DNA of 64,000 nucleotides from Blautia sp. (GTDB taxonomy: Bacteria > Bacillota > Clostridia > Lachnospirales > Lachnospiraceae). The number at the start of each line of letters is the position of its first letter. Within the stretch, counting starts at the first letter, position 1. Positions 8,622 through 18,500 of this stretch are shown here, piece by piece. Position numbers and translations under genes: made by a program. The DNA is taken from contig JALEJS010000049.1 in NCBI GenBank assembly GCA_022769545.1, forward strand, positions 54,652 to 118,651. The letters run 5' to 3'. Under the pieces are notes generated by a model, which saw only the letters and a program-made list of their open reading frames with translations, was not told the DNA's origin and did no database searches.

Positions 8622-9512
8622 TTAATATAAAACATTCCTTATCCTCGACTTCGTATATGCACTGCTGGATGAAGCAACCGCCTTTTTACTGGAATAATAA
8701 TATTTCATGATTCTCCCGGAGGTTATTACATAGTATACACAGGTGCGTTCAAGTCCGACCATCAAATTACTTCCCTTAATGGTCGCAAGCTTCTTTGCAT
8801 TGCTTCCATTCAGGCTGCATCTGTATATTTTCTGTATATAAGTATTTCCGGATCTGGAATATACAGAGTAGTAAATCATCCCCTTAATAATTTTGACTGC
8901 AGTACAACAGGAAATGGTCTTCACGACTTTTCCTGTGGACAGATTATAAATTCTAAGAGTGGTTGGACCGGGGTCTCCCCGCACATTCATTACTGCCATA
9001 TAGTTTTTATACTGCCGTGCATCTCCTGCACCGTTCAATGAATAAATCCGTATTCTCTTTCCGGTTTTTACATTCTGCTTATAAGTTTTCAGCGTCTCAC
9101 GATAGTATTCTCCTACCGAATAATAGACGTACCCTTTATAGTATCCAAGAAAATTGTGTAATTTGGCAGGCGCACAGATTTTCCTTTTCACTCCGGTTTT
9201 TAGATTATATGAATTAATTCTGCCGCCGGAATTACATTCATAGTAATATACAATGTCTCCAATTGCCACCGTCGTCCCCGCCGAACTGGAAATTTTGCGC
9301 TGTACACCTCTGGAATTCTTGACATACAATGTCCAGTTCGTCACATCCCTCTTTGCATAACCGCTCCCTGTCTTAACCCAGGAAGCATCGATATATTTGG
9401 GACTGACAGATGAAGCCGCATATGCTGTTTTCGTCATTACCAGCAGACCCAGAACCATACCGGCTAACAGCAGCACCTGACTCCATTTTCTTCTTGCATA
9501 CCTTTCCTTCAT
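8622..9512 (-). CDS. Secreted beta-propeller-like protein (DUF5050-like)
   Basis: A 296-residue exported protein with a signal peptide ending near TAYA-AS. The rest is built of repeated short strands of the kind YYYECNSGGRINSYNLKTG and IYNLSTGKVVKTI, as in DUF5050/propeller-like proteins of Lachnospiraceae. No catalytic motif is visible. The ATG at 9512 follows a GGGGGAAAC Shine-Dalgarno-like stretch; the upstream in-frame Met at 9548 has none. The basic, Tyr-rich and Ser-rich composition resembles the proteins encoded at 9865 and 11948. Its function is unknown. Confidence 0.7.
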   Translation of the reverse strand: MKERYARRKWSQVLLLAGMVLGLLVMTKTAYAASSVSPKYIDASWVKTGSGYAKRDVTNWTLYVKNSRGVQRKISSSAGTTVAIGDIVYYYECNSGGRINSYNLKTGVKRKICAPAKLHNFLGYYKGYVYYSVGEYYRETLKTYKQNVKTGKRIRIYSLNGAGDARQYKNYMAVMNVRGDPGPTTLRIYNLSTGKVVKTISCCTAVKIIKGMIYYSVYSRSGNTYIQKIYRCSLNGSNAKKLATIKGSNLMVGLERTCVYYVITSGRIMKYYYSSKKAVASSSSAYTKSRIRNVLY

Positions 9513-9572
9513 ATCGTTTCCCCCTTCGTATTTCGTTTGTCCTCTCATAAATGCTTAACGCGGTAGATCAAT

Positions 9573-9857
9573 TTATTTCAACAGATACTTTGAAGAATTT
9601 CTGATCCATCCTGTTCTTCCGTTTGCAGAAATCTGGAACCAGACACTGTGGGATTTGGAGTAAATCTTCTTTAAAGTAACTTTCTGTCCTCGATATACAT
9701 AAAAGCCTTTTCCATTCATACAGGATGTACTGGTACTTGTCCGGAAAGATGTCCCGGCAGTATATACCTTCGTTCCGATGGGATATCCTACATAAGCAGC
9801 AGAAATACTCCTGTTTTTAACCGAATGGGCAAAAAGAAAGGCTGCGCCCCGGCTATA
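9573..9857 (-). pseudogene. Remnant of a secreted SH3-like protein, no start codon
   Basis: An open frame of about 94 codons on the minus strand ends at TAA (9573-9575). The translation ends in VWFQISANGRTGWIRNSSKYL and contains GFYVYRGQKVTLKKI, the strand pattern of bacterial SH3 (SH3_3-like) wall-binding domains. The frame begins right after a TGA, and no ATG, GTG or TTG with a ribosome binding site precedes the SH3 part. It therefore looks like the C-terminal remainder of a gene whose front end was lost. It lies between two secreted-protein genes of similar style. Confidence 0.55.
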
Positions 9858-9864
9858 TCAGAAA

Positions 9865-10434
9865 TCACCGAACTCTTCTTTTGCTGCAATATGTAAACTT
9901 TCCGTTCTTCACCTTATACTTTACATGATAAACCGCATTGCTCCGGTAATTGCTCGTTTCTACCGTAACATAGCTTCCTGACACAGATTTCAGACTTCCA
10001 TAATCTCCCCGCCCTTTGAAGGAATTGCTGACCGCTCTGAATTTCTTATCGGAATAATAATATGCCTGAAAAGAATTTCCGTGGAATGCTCCGCGTGTTG
10101 CCACAAGGCAGGTATTGCTTTTGCTGATTTTCACATAATCGAGGCTTCCTCCTCGCACCATGTAAATGGTTTGTCTGTATTTTCCATTGATGTAAATTCT
10201 TGCATATGCGTTCCCATTGCTTCTGTAAATCGTGTATTTGAAGGTATCCGGCTTTCCGTCTCTGGTAAAATCGTATGACTTATACGTCTTATTTGCCTTC
10301 AGATGCACCAGTTTACTTGCTGCACACACCTGTTTTGTTGATAACAGGCAGCCACATAACAGAATGGCAAACATAATAACCGGAACAGCCAGTTTTTTAA
10401 CAAGAACCTCTTTGCTAAAACGTTTCTCTTTCAT
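9865..10434 (-). CDS. Small secreted basic protein of unknown function
   Basis: A 189-residue protein with a long signal segment ending near VCA-AS, then a domain beginning YKSYDFTRDGKPDTFKYTIY. This resembles the FG-GAP/EF-loop style opening DxxxDGKxD found in several secreted Firmicutes proteins. The rest is strand-rich with many Tyr, Lys and Ser. The start has SD GGAGGAG. A shared promoter-like element lies 57 nt upstream (10491-10519). No enzyme motif is visible. Confidence 0.7.
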   Translation of the reverse strand: MKEKRFSKEVLVKKLAVPVIMFAILLCGCLLSTKQVCAASKLVHLKANKTYKSYDFTRDGKPDTFKYTIYRSNGNAYARIYINGKYRQTIYMVRGGSLDYVKISKSNTCLVATRGAFHGNSFQAYYYSDKKFRAVSNSFKGRGDYGSLKSVSGSYVTVETSNYRSNAVYHVKYKVKNGKFTYCSKRRVR

Positions 10435-10490
10435 TTTTGCTCCTCCTTTTCAGATGTCTTACAAGCTTCCTCTTTCATTTATCTGTTATC

Positions 10491-10519
10491 AGTATAGCCC
10501 ATACAGACATCCACTTTTT
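10491..10519 (-). promoter_or_regulatory. Conserved promoter-like element, copy 1 (AAAAAG-N17-TATACT)
   Basis: On the minus strand AAAAAG, a 17-bp spacer, then TATACT. The same element with the same spacing stands before the genes starting at 13318 and 15450, and flanking bases agree too (a CTGTT stretch just downstream, TTAA just upstream). The -10 is good; the -35 is unlike TTGACA. Confidence 0.5.
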
Positions 10520-10687
10520 TAAGGGTACCATCTGGCTTCTCCATTTTGATGTGACAATACTTTTGGGAACAACTTCTGTGATCCATTAAAGTACTCTCTG
10601 TTAACCATTTGTCTCATCAAAAAACCAAAAGCGTTTGAATCCATTCATTACTTGTGTCGTTATCCTTTAATGTCACTTTAGGTCCTC

Positions 10688-11842
10688 CTACGGTTCATAT
10701 TTCCAAATTGTACCTGTTTTTCGATTAATATACTTTATATCGTCATTGAGAGAACAATTAACCCATTCGCTTTGGGATATAGTAGAAATAATACTATCAT
10801 ACTGGCACGGAACAATCATATCCCCCACAGCATTGATCATACCCTCTTTTCCATCCATTTCTACAATTGCCGTGTCTTCATCAAACATATCTGCCCAATC
10901 ATATTGCGGCGGAATTACAAAGTCTCCGCCACGGTCTATATATCCCCACTTTCCGTCAATCTGTGCAGCCGCTAAGCCATTTGAGGAAAAAGGAATTGCC
11001 TGATCATACTGAAATGCTATCACCGTCTCTCCTTCCTTATCAATATATCCCCATCTTCCATTCACACTTACCGGAGCCAAACCACACCTAAAACCGAACA
11101 TTATACCCCCATTATCATACTGAAAAGGAACTGCTATATTACCTTTTTCATCAAAATATCCAACTTTACCATTCTCATCCTCTGCACAAACCAGACCTTC
11201 TTCATCAAAACATAACCCCATCATCTCATAAGAGGTAGAAATAATAATCTCACCCGATTCATTAATATATCCATATTCAATACCATCGCCTCCGTCTATT
11301 CCGACCCGTGCCAGACCATTGTCTCCAAATTCATCTGCCTGGTCATAGCCAAAAGGAATTACAATTTCCCCTGATTCATTCATATATCCCGAAATCATCT
11401 GATCGTTTGAAACAGATGCCAGACCATTGTCTGAAAAGTCGCCAGCATACTTACTGATATTTGACAGGATAACTTCTCCCGCCTCATCAATATAAGATAC
11501 ATTTTCGCCAATTTGTACCGCTGCCAGACCATTCTTTGAAAATTTTCGCGCATAGTCATATTTAAATGGAATAACCGTCTCTCCATTCCGATCAATATAC
11601 CCCCACTTACCATTTGCTTCGACTGCTGCCAGGCCGTTTTCCGAAAAGGGATCATCCCAGCTGGGTGTAATATTACTGTAAACCGGGTCTATCACTACGT
11701 TCGCTTCGTTATCAATAAATCCCCAGTTTCCATTATATTGAAATGGCGTAAGTGTTTCATTTTGTGCGTAAATTGTTTCACAATTCAATGAAAATGCACA
11801 TATCAGCAGCAACCAGATCCGTGATTTCTTTTTCATATACAT
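10688..11842 (-). CDS. Secreted WG-repeat protein
   Basis: A 384-residue exported protein. After a signal peptide ending near IYA-QN it consists of about nine WG (KWG) repeats of roughly 35-40 residues, each with the pattern GKWGYIDxxGExVIPFxYD followed by FSxNGLAAV. WG repeats form beta-rich surface or signalling modules without known catalysis. The repeats fill the protein to its end. The SD is GGAG. It belongs to a run of secreted-protein genes on this strand and shares the WG theme with the 1515-residue protein at 15578. Confidence 0.85.
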   Translation of the reverse strand: MYMKKKSRIWLLLICAFSLNCETIYAQNETLTPFQYNGNWGFIDNEANVVIDPVYSNITPSWDDPFSENGLAAVEANGKWGYIDRNGETVIPFKYDYARKFSKNGLAAVQIGENVSYIDEAGEVILSNISKYAGDFSDNGLASVSNDQMISGYMNESGEIVIPFGYDQADEFGDNGLARVGIDGGDGIEYGYINESGEIIISTSYEMMGLCFDEEGLVCAEDENGKVGYFDEKGNIAVPFQYDNGGIMFGFRCGLAPVSVNGRWGYIDKEGETVIAFQYDQAIPFSSNGLAAAQIDGKWGYIDRGGDFVIPPQYDWADMFDEDTAIVEMDGKEGMINAVGDMIVPCQYDSIISTISQSEWVNCSLNDDIKYINRKTGTIWKYEP

Positions 11843-11947
11843 TATTTCATCTCCTTCATTATTTTTCTTATATCAAATCGTTTCCGTCCTGCCACTAACA
11901 ATTAGGACAGCCCTCCATATCATGGTATTCGACGGTACTGGACATTT

Positions 11948-13318
11948 TCAGTTTATAGATTTGATATAGTAAGATGTATACACGCTTCTCGTCCGGTATC
12001 CTCTGCGGATAATCGTATCCAGTGCTTCGTAAGAGTAGTATCCGATCGTATTGCAGTTAATCTCTGCCGCCGTAAAATTCCATATCTGACCATCTCCCAG
12101 TGATGTGGTATAGCGCTTGGCTGTCGTATAGCTGTATGGCTGAGAATTACACTGACTATAAGGCGTCGGGAACCACCCTGCATGGCCGTCCGACAGCTTC
12201 AGAGAATAGCGATGGCAGTCGCTCAGGCCCTGATAAGGTTCTCTTCCGCCGCACACCGGACAGTAAAAATAATAGTACCGGTACAGGGCCGTTGTCTGAA
12301 CCTCAAGGGAAGAACTTGAAGAAGCAGGATTTAAAGACCACGCGCTCCAGCTCCCATACGATTTTCTATATCCGATAACGATCTTTTTTCTGACAGAATA
12401 CGTTTTTCCCCCATATTTCATAGAAGCTGTAATTGTAACTGTTCCGGAGCGTTTCGCCGTAACGGTTCCGCCGCTCACCGTCGCAATTCCCGTATCAGAT
12501 GAACTCCATGTTATTTTCTGGCTGCCCGGAGTTGTTTCTACTGACAGTTTGCAGCTGCTTCCTCCTGTTGAGCCGGAAGAACTGAATGAAATTTTAGGTG
12601 TAACCTTCTTCACATATGTCCTTGTACAGGATCCGCTTTTCCCTCGATATGTAATCGTCTTTGTGGTAAGCTTCGTAACCGGGCCATAGATCCGAAATAC
12701 GCAGCTCAGATTCTTTTTACTTGTTCCGGTCATGGTACAGCGAGCAACAACTACATCTGCCGTCGGATAAGAATAGCTTTTACAGACCTTCACATAATAC
12801 AGTATGTTGTTTGATACCATGGCATATCTGCAGTTTTTCTGTATGATTTTCTCTTTTCCTGTTTGTAGATCCAGTACACACAGATTACGGAAATAACTCA
12901 TATACGGCAGATATCTTCCATAGCGTTTATAGGTACATTGAATTCCGACTGCTCCCTGAGAAGATGCGATACGTGCCTTCTTTTTGGACAAATCATAATA
13001 TCCGATATGGGGGCAGTCTTCTCCCCAGAAAGTAAAATACAGCTTGTCTGAATATTTAAATAAAAATCTCGGCGAATAGCCTCTGTTTGAAATCTTTGCC
13101 AGATACTTTGTTTTTCCGGTTCCGGTTTTGCCGTACAAATACACTTTTTCATTTATTACTTTTAAAGTGTATATTGTTTTTCCGGACTTATAGGTCGTCG
13201 CCGCCTGCGCATGATCAGGCTTCATGCATAACACTCCAAACAGGATTCCCAGAACCAAAAGACCAGTCAGCCATATCCTCCTTCGGTTTTTCCCTTTTTT
13301 CATCTCCATCGTCCTCAT
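11948..13318 (-). CDS. Secreted protein with bacterial Ig-like (Big2) domain
   Basis: A 456-residue exported protein with signal peptide ending near AQA-AT. Residues about 35-230 are propeller-like strands (YYDLSKKKARIASS, LCVLDLQTGKEKI), similar to the protein encoded at 8622. A Big2-type Ig-like domain follows (ITWSSSDTGIATVSGGTVTA). The C-terminal domain is rich in Tyr and Ser, contains a CPVCGG motif and ends in RRGYRTRSVYTSYYIKSIN, a tail style seen in other Lachnospiraceae surface proteins. ATG 13318 has GGGGAGG upstream. The function is unknown; adhesion is possible. Confidence 0.75.
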   Translation of the reverse strand: MRTMEMKKGKNRRRIWLTGLLVLGILFGVLCMKPDHAQAATTYKSGKTIYTLKVINEKVYLYGKTGTGKTKYLAKISNRGYSPRFLFKYSDKLYFTFWGEDCPHIGYYDLSKKKARIASSQGAVGIQCTYKRYGRYLPYMSYFRNLCVLDLQTGKEKIIQKNCRYAMVSNNILYYVKVCKSYSYPTADVVVARCTMTGTSKKNLSCVFRIYGPVTKLTTKTITYRGKSGSCTRTYVKKVTPKISFSSSGSTGGSSCKLSVETTPGSQKITWSSSDTGIATVSGGTVTAKRSGTVTITASMKYGGKTYSVRKKIVIGYRKSYGSWSAWSLNPASSSSSLEVQTTALYRYYYFYCPVCGGREPYQGLSDCHRYSLKLSDGHAGWFPTPYSQCNSQPYSYTTAKRYTTSLGDGQIWNFTAAEINCNTIGYYSYEALDTIIRRGYRTRSVYTSYYIKSIN

Positions 13319-13354
13319 ACGCTTCGTCCTCCCCACTTCCGTTTATCTGTTTCC

Positions 13355-13383
13355 AGTATAACCTGTAAAAATAGCCACTTTTT
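13355..13383 (-). promoter_or_regulatory. Conserved promoter-like element, copy 2 (AAAAAG-N17-TATACT)
   Basis: Same element as at 10491-10519, here 37 nt before the start at 13318. Both hexamers and the spacing are identical to copy 1. Confidence 0.5.
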
Positions 13384-13415
13384 AAAGACGAATCCATCCG
13401 GAAAAACGCCTCAAT

Positions 13416-14933
13416 TTACAGTGCTTCAAAAACCACATCGTCCAGAATTTCCTGACGATCCGGATCGGATATGTTCCAGAAAAGCATCGCAGAATAGATT
13501 TTTTCCGAATCCAGTTTCCAATAGGAAGCATCAGGTCCCCAATAGAGTATCGCTTCTTCCTCCATTCCAGCCGACACTATACCCGAGAAATTTGTAAAAC
13601 AATACTGATCGTTCAGGAAGCTGCTATACATTGTAAACATCACATCCTGATCTGTTTTATTTTCCAGATAAAGTCTTATATAATACCCATCATCATTTCT
13701 CATAGATCTTTCGCCAGAATCATAGGCTTCCTGCACCAGTGTTATTTTACACACCTCATCATCCACCAGTACTTTTCCGTCCACCTTAAGCTCTTCACTG
13801 TCAAGCTCATCCATTAGCGTAGCCGGCACGAGAACAGAACCTGCTTTATCAAACATTGCATAATACGGTAAGCCATCCATTCCCATCAGATTCATCACAT
13901 ACAGACCATTTTCCGACATCCGATAATCCGTATCCTCCGTTGCCTTTGTGGCATACGATTCATCCAGAACGATGGCCTGCTTTGTATCGTAGAAATACAT
14001 AGTCAGTGCCACTGTATTGTCTGAACCATATTCTGTCTGCCGGATAACGAATCCTTTATCGCATTGATAGGCAACCCCACCATTCATAATCCCTGTTTGT
14101 ATGACATCCCCGTACACGGACAGAACACCGATCTGTCTGTCCGGAAGATCTCCTATGGAGTATCCTCCCTGAAAATTCTTTGCCATACCAAAAATATCAA
14201 ATGTTATTGCAAAATAATCCCCAAGAGGCGCACTGAAATAATGGCTCTCATAGGAATTGTTATATAGCATAAAAACACCTTCGCCAACATATTCAACATC
14301 TCTAAGTTCATCCACTGTAAAATCCATCTCCTGAAGTTCTATCGGCCAGGTCTTTGTTCCATAATCATAAATTCCAAAATAATCTGACGAGGAATCAAAT
14401 CCAGACTGATTCAGATGCATGAAATAATAACGGTGTGATCCGGAAGCCGTTATCCCTCCACTGGCAAGAATTTCTCCGCTATTCAGCACATCTATCAATT
14501 CTTCTTCCGGATATGTCACAAAATAGTCTTCCACCATTTCTGTTTCTTTGAAATCTGTGAATTCTACGGTTTCTTTTTTTGTATAAAAAAAGAAAATGTC
14601 TTCATCAATGTATTCTTTCAAAAATCCATCTTCCACAAACATACTCCGTGGTTCATATTCTTCCATTTCCACAACCACCGTATCCTGATCAATATACCAT
14701 TTACCTGTTGTTGTATTTTCATCCCGTATATAAGCCGCAGATCCATCCTGTTCAAATTCCCAGTATTCATCCAGATTGTTCCGGCATACATATTCATCTT
14801 CTCCGAATGTCGAACTGTAATTGAGCCATTTTCCAACAAGCTCTTCTTCCGAAATGCTGTCTGCGTATACATTTGTGCCACATAATACCAACATACTCAG
14901 GCTCATCGCCGCTATCATTCTTTTATTTATCAT
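13416..14933 (-). CDS. Secreted protein of unknown function with lipocalin-like N-terminal domain
   Basis: A 505-residue exported protein. The signal peptide ends near VYA-DS. The next 100 residues (ELVGKWLNYSSTF, WEFEQDGSAAYIRD, TGKWYIDQDTVVV) follow the GxW strand pattern of small lipocalin-like domains. The long middle part is propeller-like and acidic. The C-terminal 120 residues (DKTDQDVMFTMYSSF region) form a beta-sandwich-like domain. ATG 14933 is chosen for SD AGGAAGGAG; a longer frame to 15092 would run into the preceding gene. It follows the lipoprotein gene by 79 nt. The function is unknown. Confidence 0.7.
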   Translation of the reverse strand: MINKRMIAAMSLSMLVLCGTNVYADSISEEELVGKWLNYSSTFGEDEYVCRNNLDEYWEFEQDGSAAYIRDENTTTGKWYIDQDTVVVEMEEYEPRSMFVEDGFLKEYIDEDIFFFYTKKETVEFTDFKETEMVEDYFVTYPEEELIDVLNSGEILASGGITASGSHRYYFMHLNQSGFDSSSDYFGIYDYGTKTWPIELQEMDFTVDELRDVEYVGEGVFMLYNNSYESHYFSAPLGDYFAITFDIFGMAKNFQGGYSIGDLPDRQIGVLSVYGDVIQTGIMNGGVAYQCDKGFVIRQTEYGSDNTVALTMYFYDTKQAIVLDESYATKATEDTDYRMSENGLYVMNLMGMDGLPYYAMFDKAGSVLVPATLMDELDSEELKVDGKVLVDDEVCKITLVQEAYDSGERSMRNDDGYYIRLYLENKTDQDVMFTMYSSFLNDQYCFTNFSGIVSAGMEEEAILYWGPDASYWKLDSEKIYSAMLFWNISDPDRQEILDDVVFEAL

Positions 14934-15012
14934 ACTCGCTCCTTCCTCTGAATGCCGGGGGATGTACCCCTCCCCCGGCTGAAATACCTGTCTTTTGCAG
15001 TATCCCTGCGTT

Positions 15013-15450
15013 TTACTCCTCCATCTGCACAAAAGAAATCGTATAATCTTCCGTGCTGCTTGTTCCGCCACTGGTTGCCTGCTGTGTGACAACCCAGATT
15101 TTCAGGGATGGATCCGCAGAATAGGCTAAACTCATTTCCGTCCCATCATAATTACTCAATGTGATTTCATGGTCACTCACCTCATAGGAATACTCAACGG
15201 TAGAATATTCATTTGATACCGTGCAAATATCTGTCGAAGGATCGAAGGAATAGATGGTTCCTTCGCTGCATTCCAATCTGCCAAAACCGTATGTAATCAG
15301 GTAATCCATTGCAGAAGAACCGCCATCCAGATCCGTATGTACCGCAGAGACCACCTGCCAGGTTCCCATCACGGCATCCTTTTTTTCACATCCGGCTAAC
15401 GTACATACCAATAATCCTCCCGTCAACAGTGCAAATACTTTTCTATTCAT
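15013..15450 (-). CDS. Small lipoprotein with lipocalin-like fold
   Basis: A 145-residue protein with a clear lipoprotein signal: MNRK, a hydrophobic core and lipobox LAGC, with Cys21 as the lipid anchor. The mature part (VMGTWQVVSAV, ECSEGTIYSFDPSTD, VSDHEITLSNYDG) has the GTW-initiated strand pattern of small lipocalin-like domains, similar to the N-terminal domain of the next gene product. It would sit on the outer face of the membrane. A conserved promoter-like element lies 28 nt upstream. Confidence 0.78.
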   Translation of the reverse strand: MNRKVFALLTGGLLVCTLAGCEKKDAVMGTWQVVSAVHTDLDGGSSAMDYLITYGFGRLECSEGTIYSFDPSTDICTVSNEYSTVEYSYEVSDHEITLSNYDGTEMSLAYSADPSLKIWVVTQQATSGGTSSTEDYTISFVQMEE

Positions 15451-15477
15451 GTCCTTCTCCCTTTCTGTTTTTTTCTC

Positions 15478-15506
15478 AGTTTAACAGGTAAAGCCCTGCA
15501 CTTTTT
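15478..15506 (-). promoter_or_regulatory. Conserved promoter-like element, copy 3 (AAAAAG-N17-TAAACT)
   Basis: Third copy of the shared element, with one base changed in the -10 (TAAACT). It lies 28 nt before the lipoprotein start. Confidence 0.45.
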
Positions 15507-15577
15507 TAAGAAGATCTTCACGTTGCTGAGGCTGCTTCCGGATAATCGCGGCATTCAGGGACAATTAATTTACCGCC

Positions 15578-18500
15578 CTATTTTGCTCGGAATCCGAATT
15601 CTATGACAGCCGCATTCTGATCCTTCTCCACACTGCCCATCAGGACACCATATTCCAGTTCTTTTTCCATCTCTACGCTTCCGTCTATCCCCTTTTCAAT
15701 GCATTCTGCGGCAAATGACTGGATTTCCTCTAATTCCGCATATAGCTTTTCTGCTGTATCCTCATCTGTTTCATCCGTCTCCGTTAATGCCATTGCTAAA
15801 TACAGCATGTGGACAGATGTCACGATTTTTTCTCCCTTTCCACCCTCTATAATCTGTGTTTCTACATCCGTCGATGTTCCGTTTACATCTTCTTTGAAAT
15901 ACACACCACACATATTCCCGGCTGTGTCAGATAAAATATGAAGATCGGACAGACCGTCTCCACTGACAACAAACTCCGTCAGCTTATCATCATAAGCGCC
16001 CTCTTCTCCTCTGAGAAGTTCCGTTCCGTCCATCTCTTTACCCAGCATCGACAGTATTTCAAAATAAAAATCCGCAGAGTACCCCATTGGTTTTGTATAT
16101 TTCGTGTTCTCTGCTGCCCGCTCTGTCTCTGCTATCGGCTCCGTCTCCGTCATTGTATCTGCCGGCGCCGCTGCAGTCGTATCTATTGTTCCCTGTGTCT
16201 GAAGTGCTGAATCAATCAGCGTAATCACATAGCCCGCATCTACATTTCCGGTTTCCAGCAATAGTACCGCGCTGTCAATAACACTCGCCGCTGAACTGTT
16301 TCCGGCAGCGGACAGTTTTTCGCCTGCCTGTTTCAAAAGAACAATGACACTGCCCTTATTGGATTCTGCGTCTGCCTGAAGCAGCATTTTTGCAGAATCC
16401 AGCAATGCTGCGGAGGCGTCGTCTTCCGTTTCTGCTGTTGTACTCTGCGTATCAGACACAGCCGGTGCAGCGCTCTGTGCCGGCAGTGCAGACGCATCCT
16501 GTGCAGAACTTTCCTCCTGCGAGGAAGACACATTCTGTGTATCGCTCGCTTCCTGCACCGCCGGCTCTTCCTGTGTTTCGTTCTCACCTGATGCAGTCGA
16601 CAAGACCTGAATATCTTCGCCGCTCTGTACGATCGGCTGTTCCTGTGAGGCCTCTCCTGTCATTTCTCCCTGCTCTTCATTCCAGAAATCCGCAATGGCA
16701 TAGATTGCCGGTCCTGTCTGACCGTCTTCACCTGCGATAACATGGTTATCCGTAGAAATATCCTCACATTGCACCTGTGACAGCAGGACATTTCCATGCC
16801 AGTCAACAATATCATAATTTTTTTGTCCTGATTTCTCAGCCTTCCAGATCAGCCCCCATCCATCCGACCCCAGGTATGCATATCCACCGCTTACCTTTCC
16901 ATCTGCGGAAATGATGGAATACGTACCATCCTGATTTTTGTGCCTAACTGCCATTCCAAATACTCCATCATAATCATTATACTCGGTACCGAATTCATAG
17001 CCATCGGACAGGAAATACAGTTTCCCATCTTTTACCGCGCAGAAATATCCGTTGCACCATACTGTCCGGCCATCATATCCATCATGTCTAAAAATCCTGT
17101 CATACTCCGCAGGAATGACAATGTTCCCATCCGTGTCCACCACACCATACTTTGTTTCGTCCGTATCGTGATCGTACATATAAACTCTTTCATATCCATT
17201 CTCAAATTTGTCATCAGATGGCGTCATACCTGTCATGTCCTCTATCTGCTGATGCCGTACCCATGTACTTGAAACAGCTTTGAAATCACTGACGTAATCC
17301 GGAGATCCAATTGCTGTAAATGTATTGTCATAGGTCGTGGTCACACCGGTAGAGGCATCCTTTATGTTGAGATACTCTTCCTCTGCTTCGATTCCCGCAG
17401 CCTGTTCCCGGGTAACTTCGACGGAGGATACTTCCTCTGACGACAGATGGTATATTTTTATCGTTTCAAATACCGCGTTCGAAGATCCGGATTCGGTGTG
17501 AATAATGCAGTCGTAATCATCTTCGCTTTCTGTCAGCGAAACATTTCCCGCATATGCCCAGTTTTCGTTCAGAACCTGGATCACGTCGTACTCGCAGGGA
17601 ATTGCCTGACGTCCATCCATGGATAAAAGCCCCATCTTCCGATCCGGATAATACTCTCCCTGCGTGACTTCGAGCCATCCTTCTTTGTATTGAATCTCAT
17701 CATACAGGTAATCCGTCAGCTGTTCTCCTGTTTCGCTGAACACTGCATGCTTATGATTATTTCCCCATACACATATAAGATTTGTTCCATATATAAAAGA
17801 ATAATCTATACCATCTTCCGGAAGTGTTCCGATTTTCACCAGCTTCGGATCTCCGGTATAGGCTTCCAGAGAAGCCGCTTCTGTAAAAGCAGCTTTTACT
17901 TCCGAAGCACCCCCTGCGCTGTCCGCAAGCCCCACCATGCTGGCTCCATTGATCAGATACAGGGTATTGGAGGTATAGCCATCCTGCGCAATCAGGTAAT
18001 TTCCGTTTTTGGAAACCGAATAATCCGATGCACCGGAAATCAGTACATTTCCATGCCAGTCGATCAGATCATAGTTTCCGTTCTTATGCCCCTTCCAAAG
18101 CATGCCCTTCGATTCCGAAAGTACACGAAGGTCGTCGTATTCACTTCCCAGCTTTGTTTCTGTTCCATCGGCTGCACAGATGCTGTAGGTTCCGTCGGCA
18201 TTCTCATTATATGCTGCCATCCCATAATTGCGATATTGCAGATCCGCATAGTCATAGCAGGCCGTCACAGTCCCTCCCTGTGTGAGATAATAGACCTTGT
18301 CTCCTCTCTCCGCAGCGAAATATCCGTCTGAAACATATTCCTCATCCTGATTTCTGTCCATCCGATCATACACCATCGGAATGATGATGTTTCCATATCT
18401 GTCTACGATTCCATGCCCATACCCGGACAGTTCCGGATCCTCCGCCGAAAAATCGGTTATACATCCATAATTTCCATATATATCCTCGACATCATATCCG

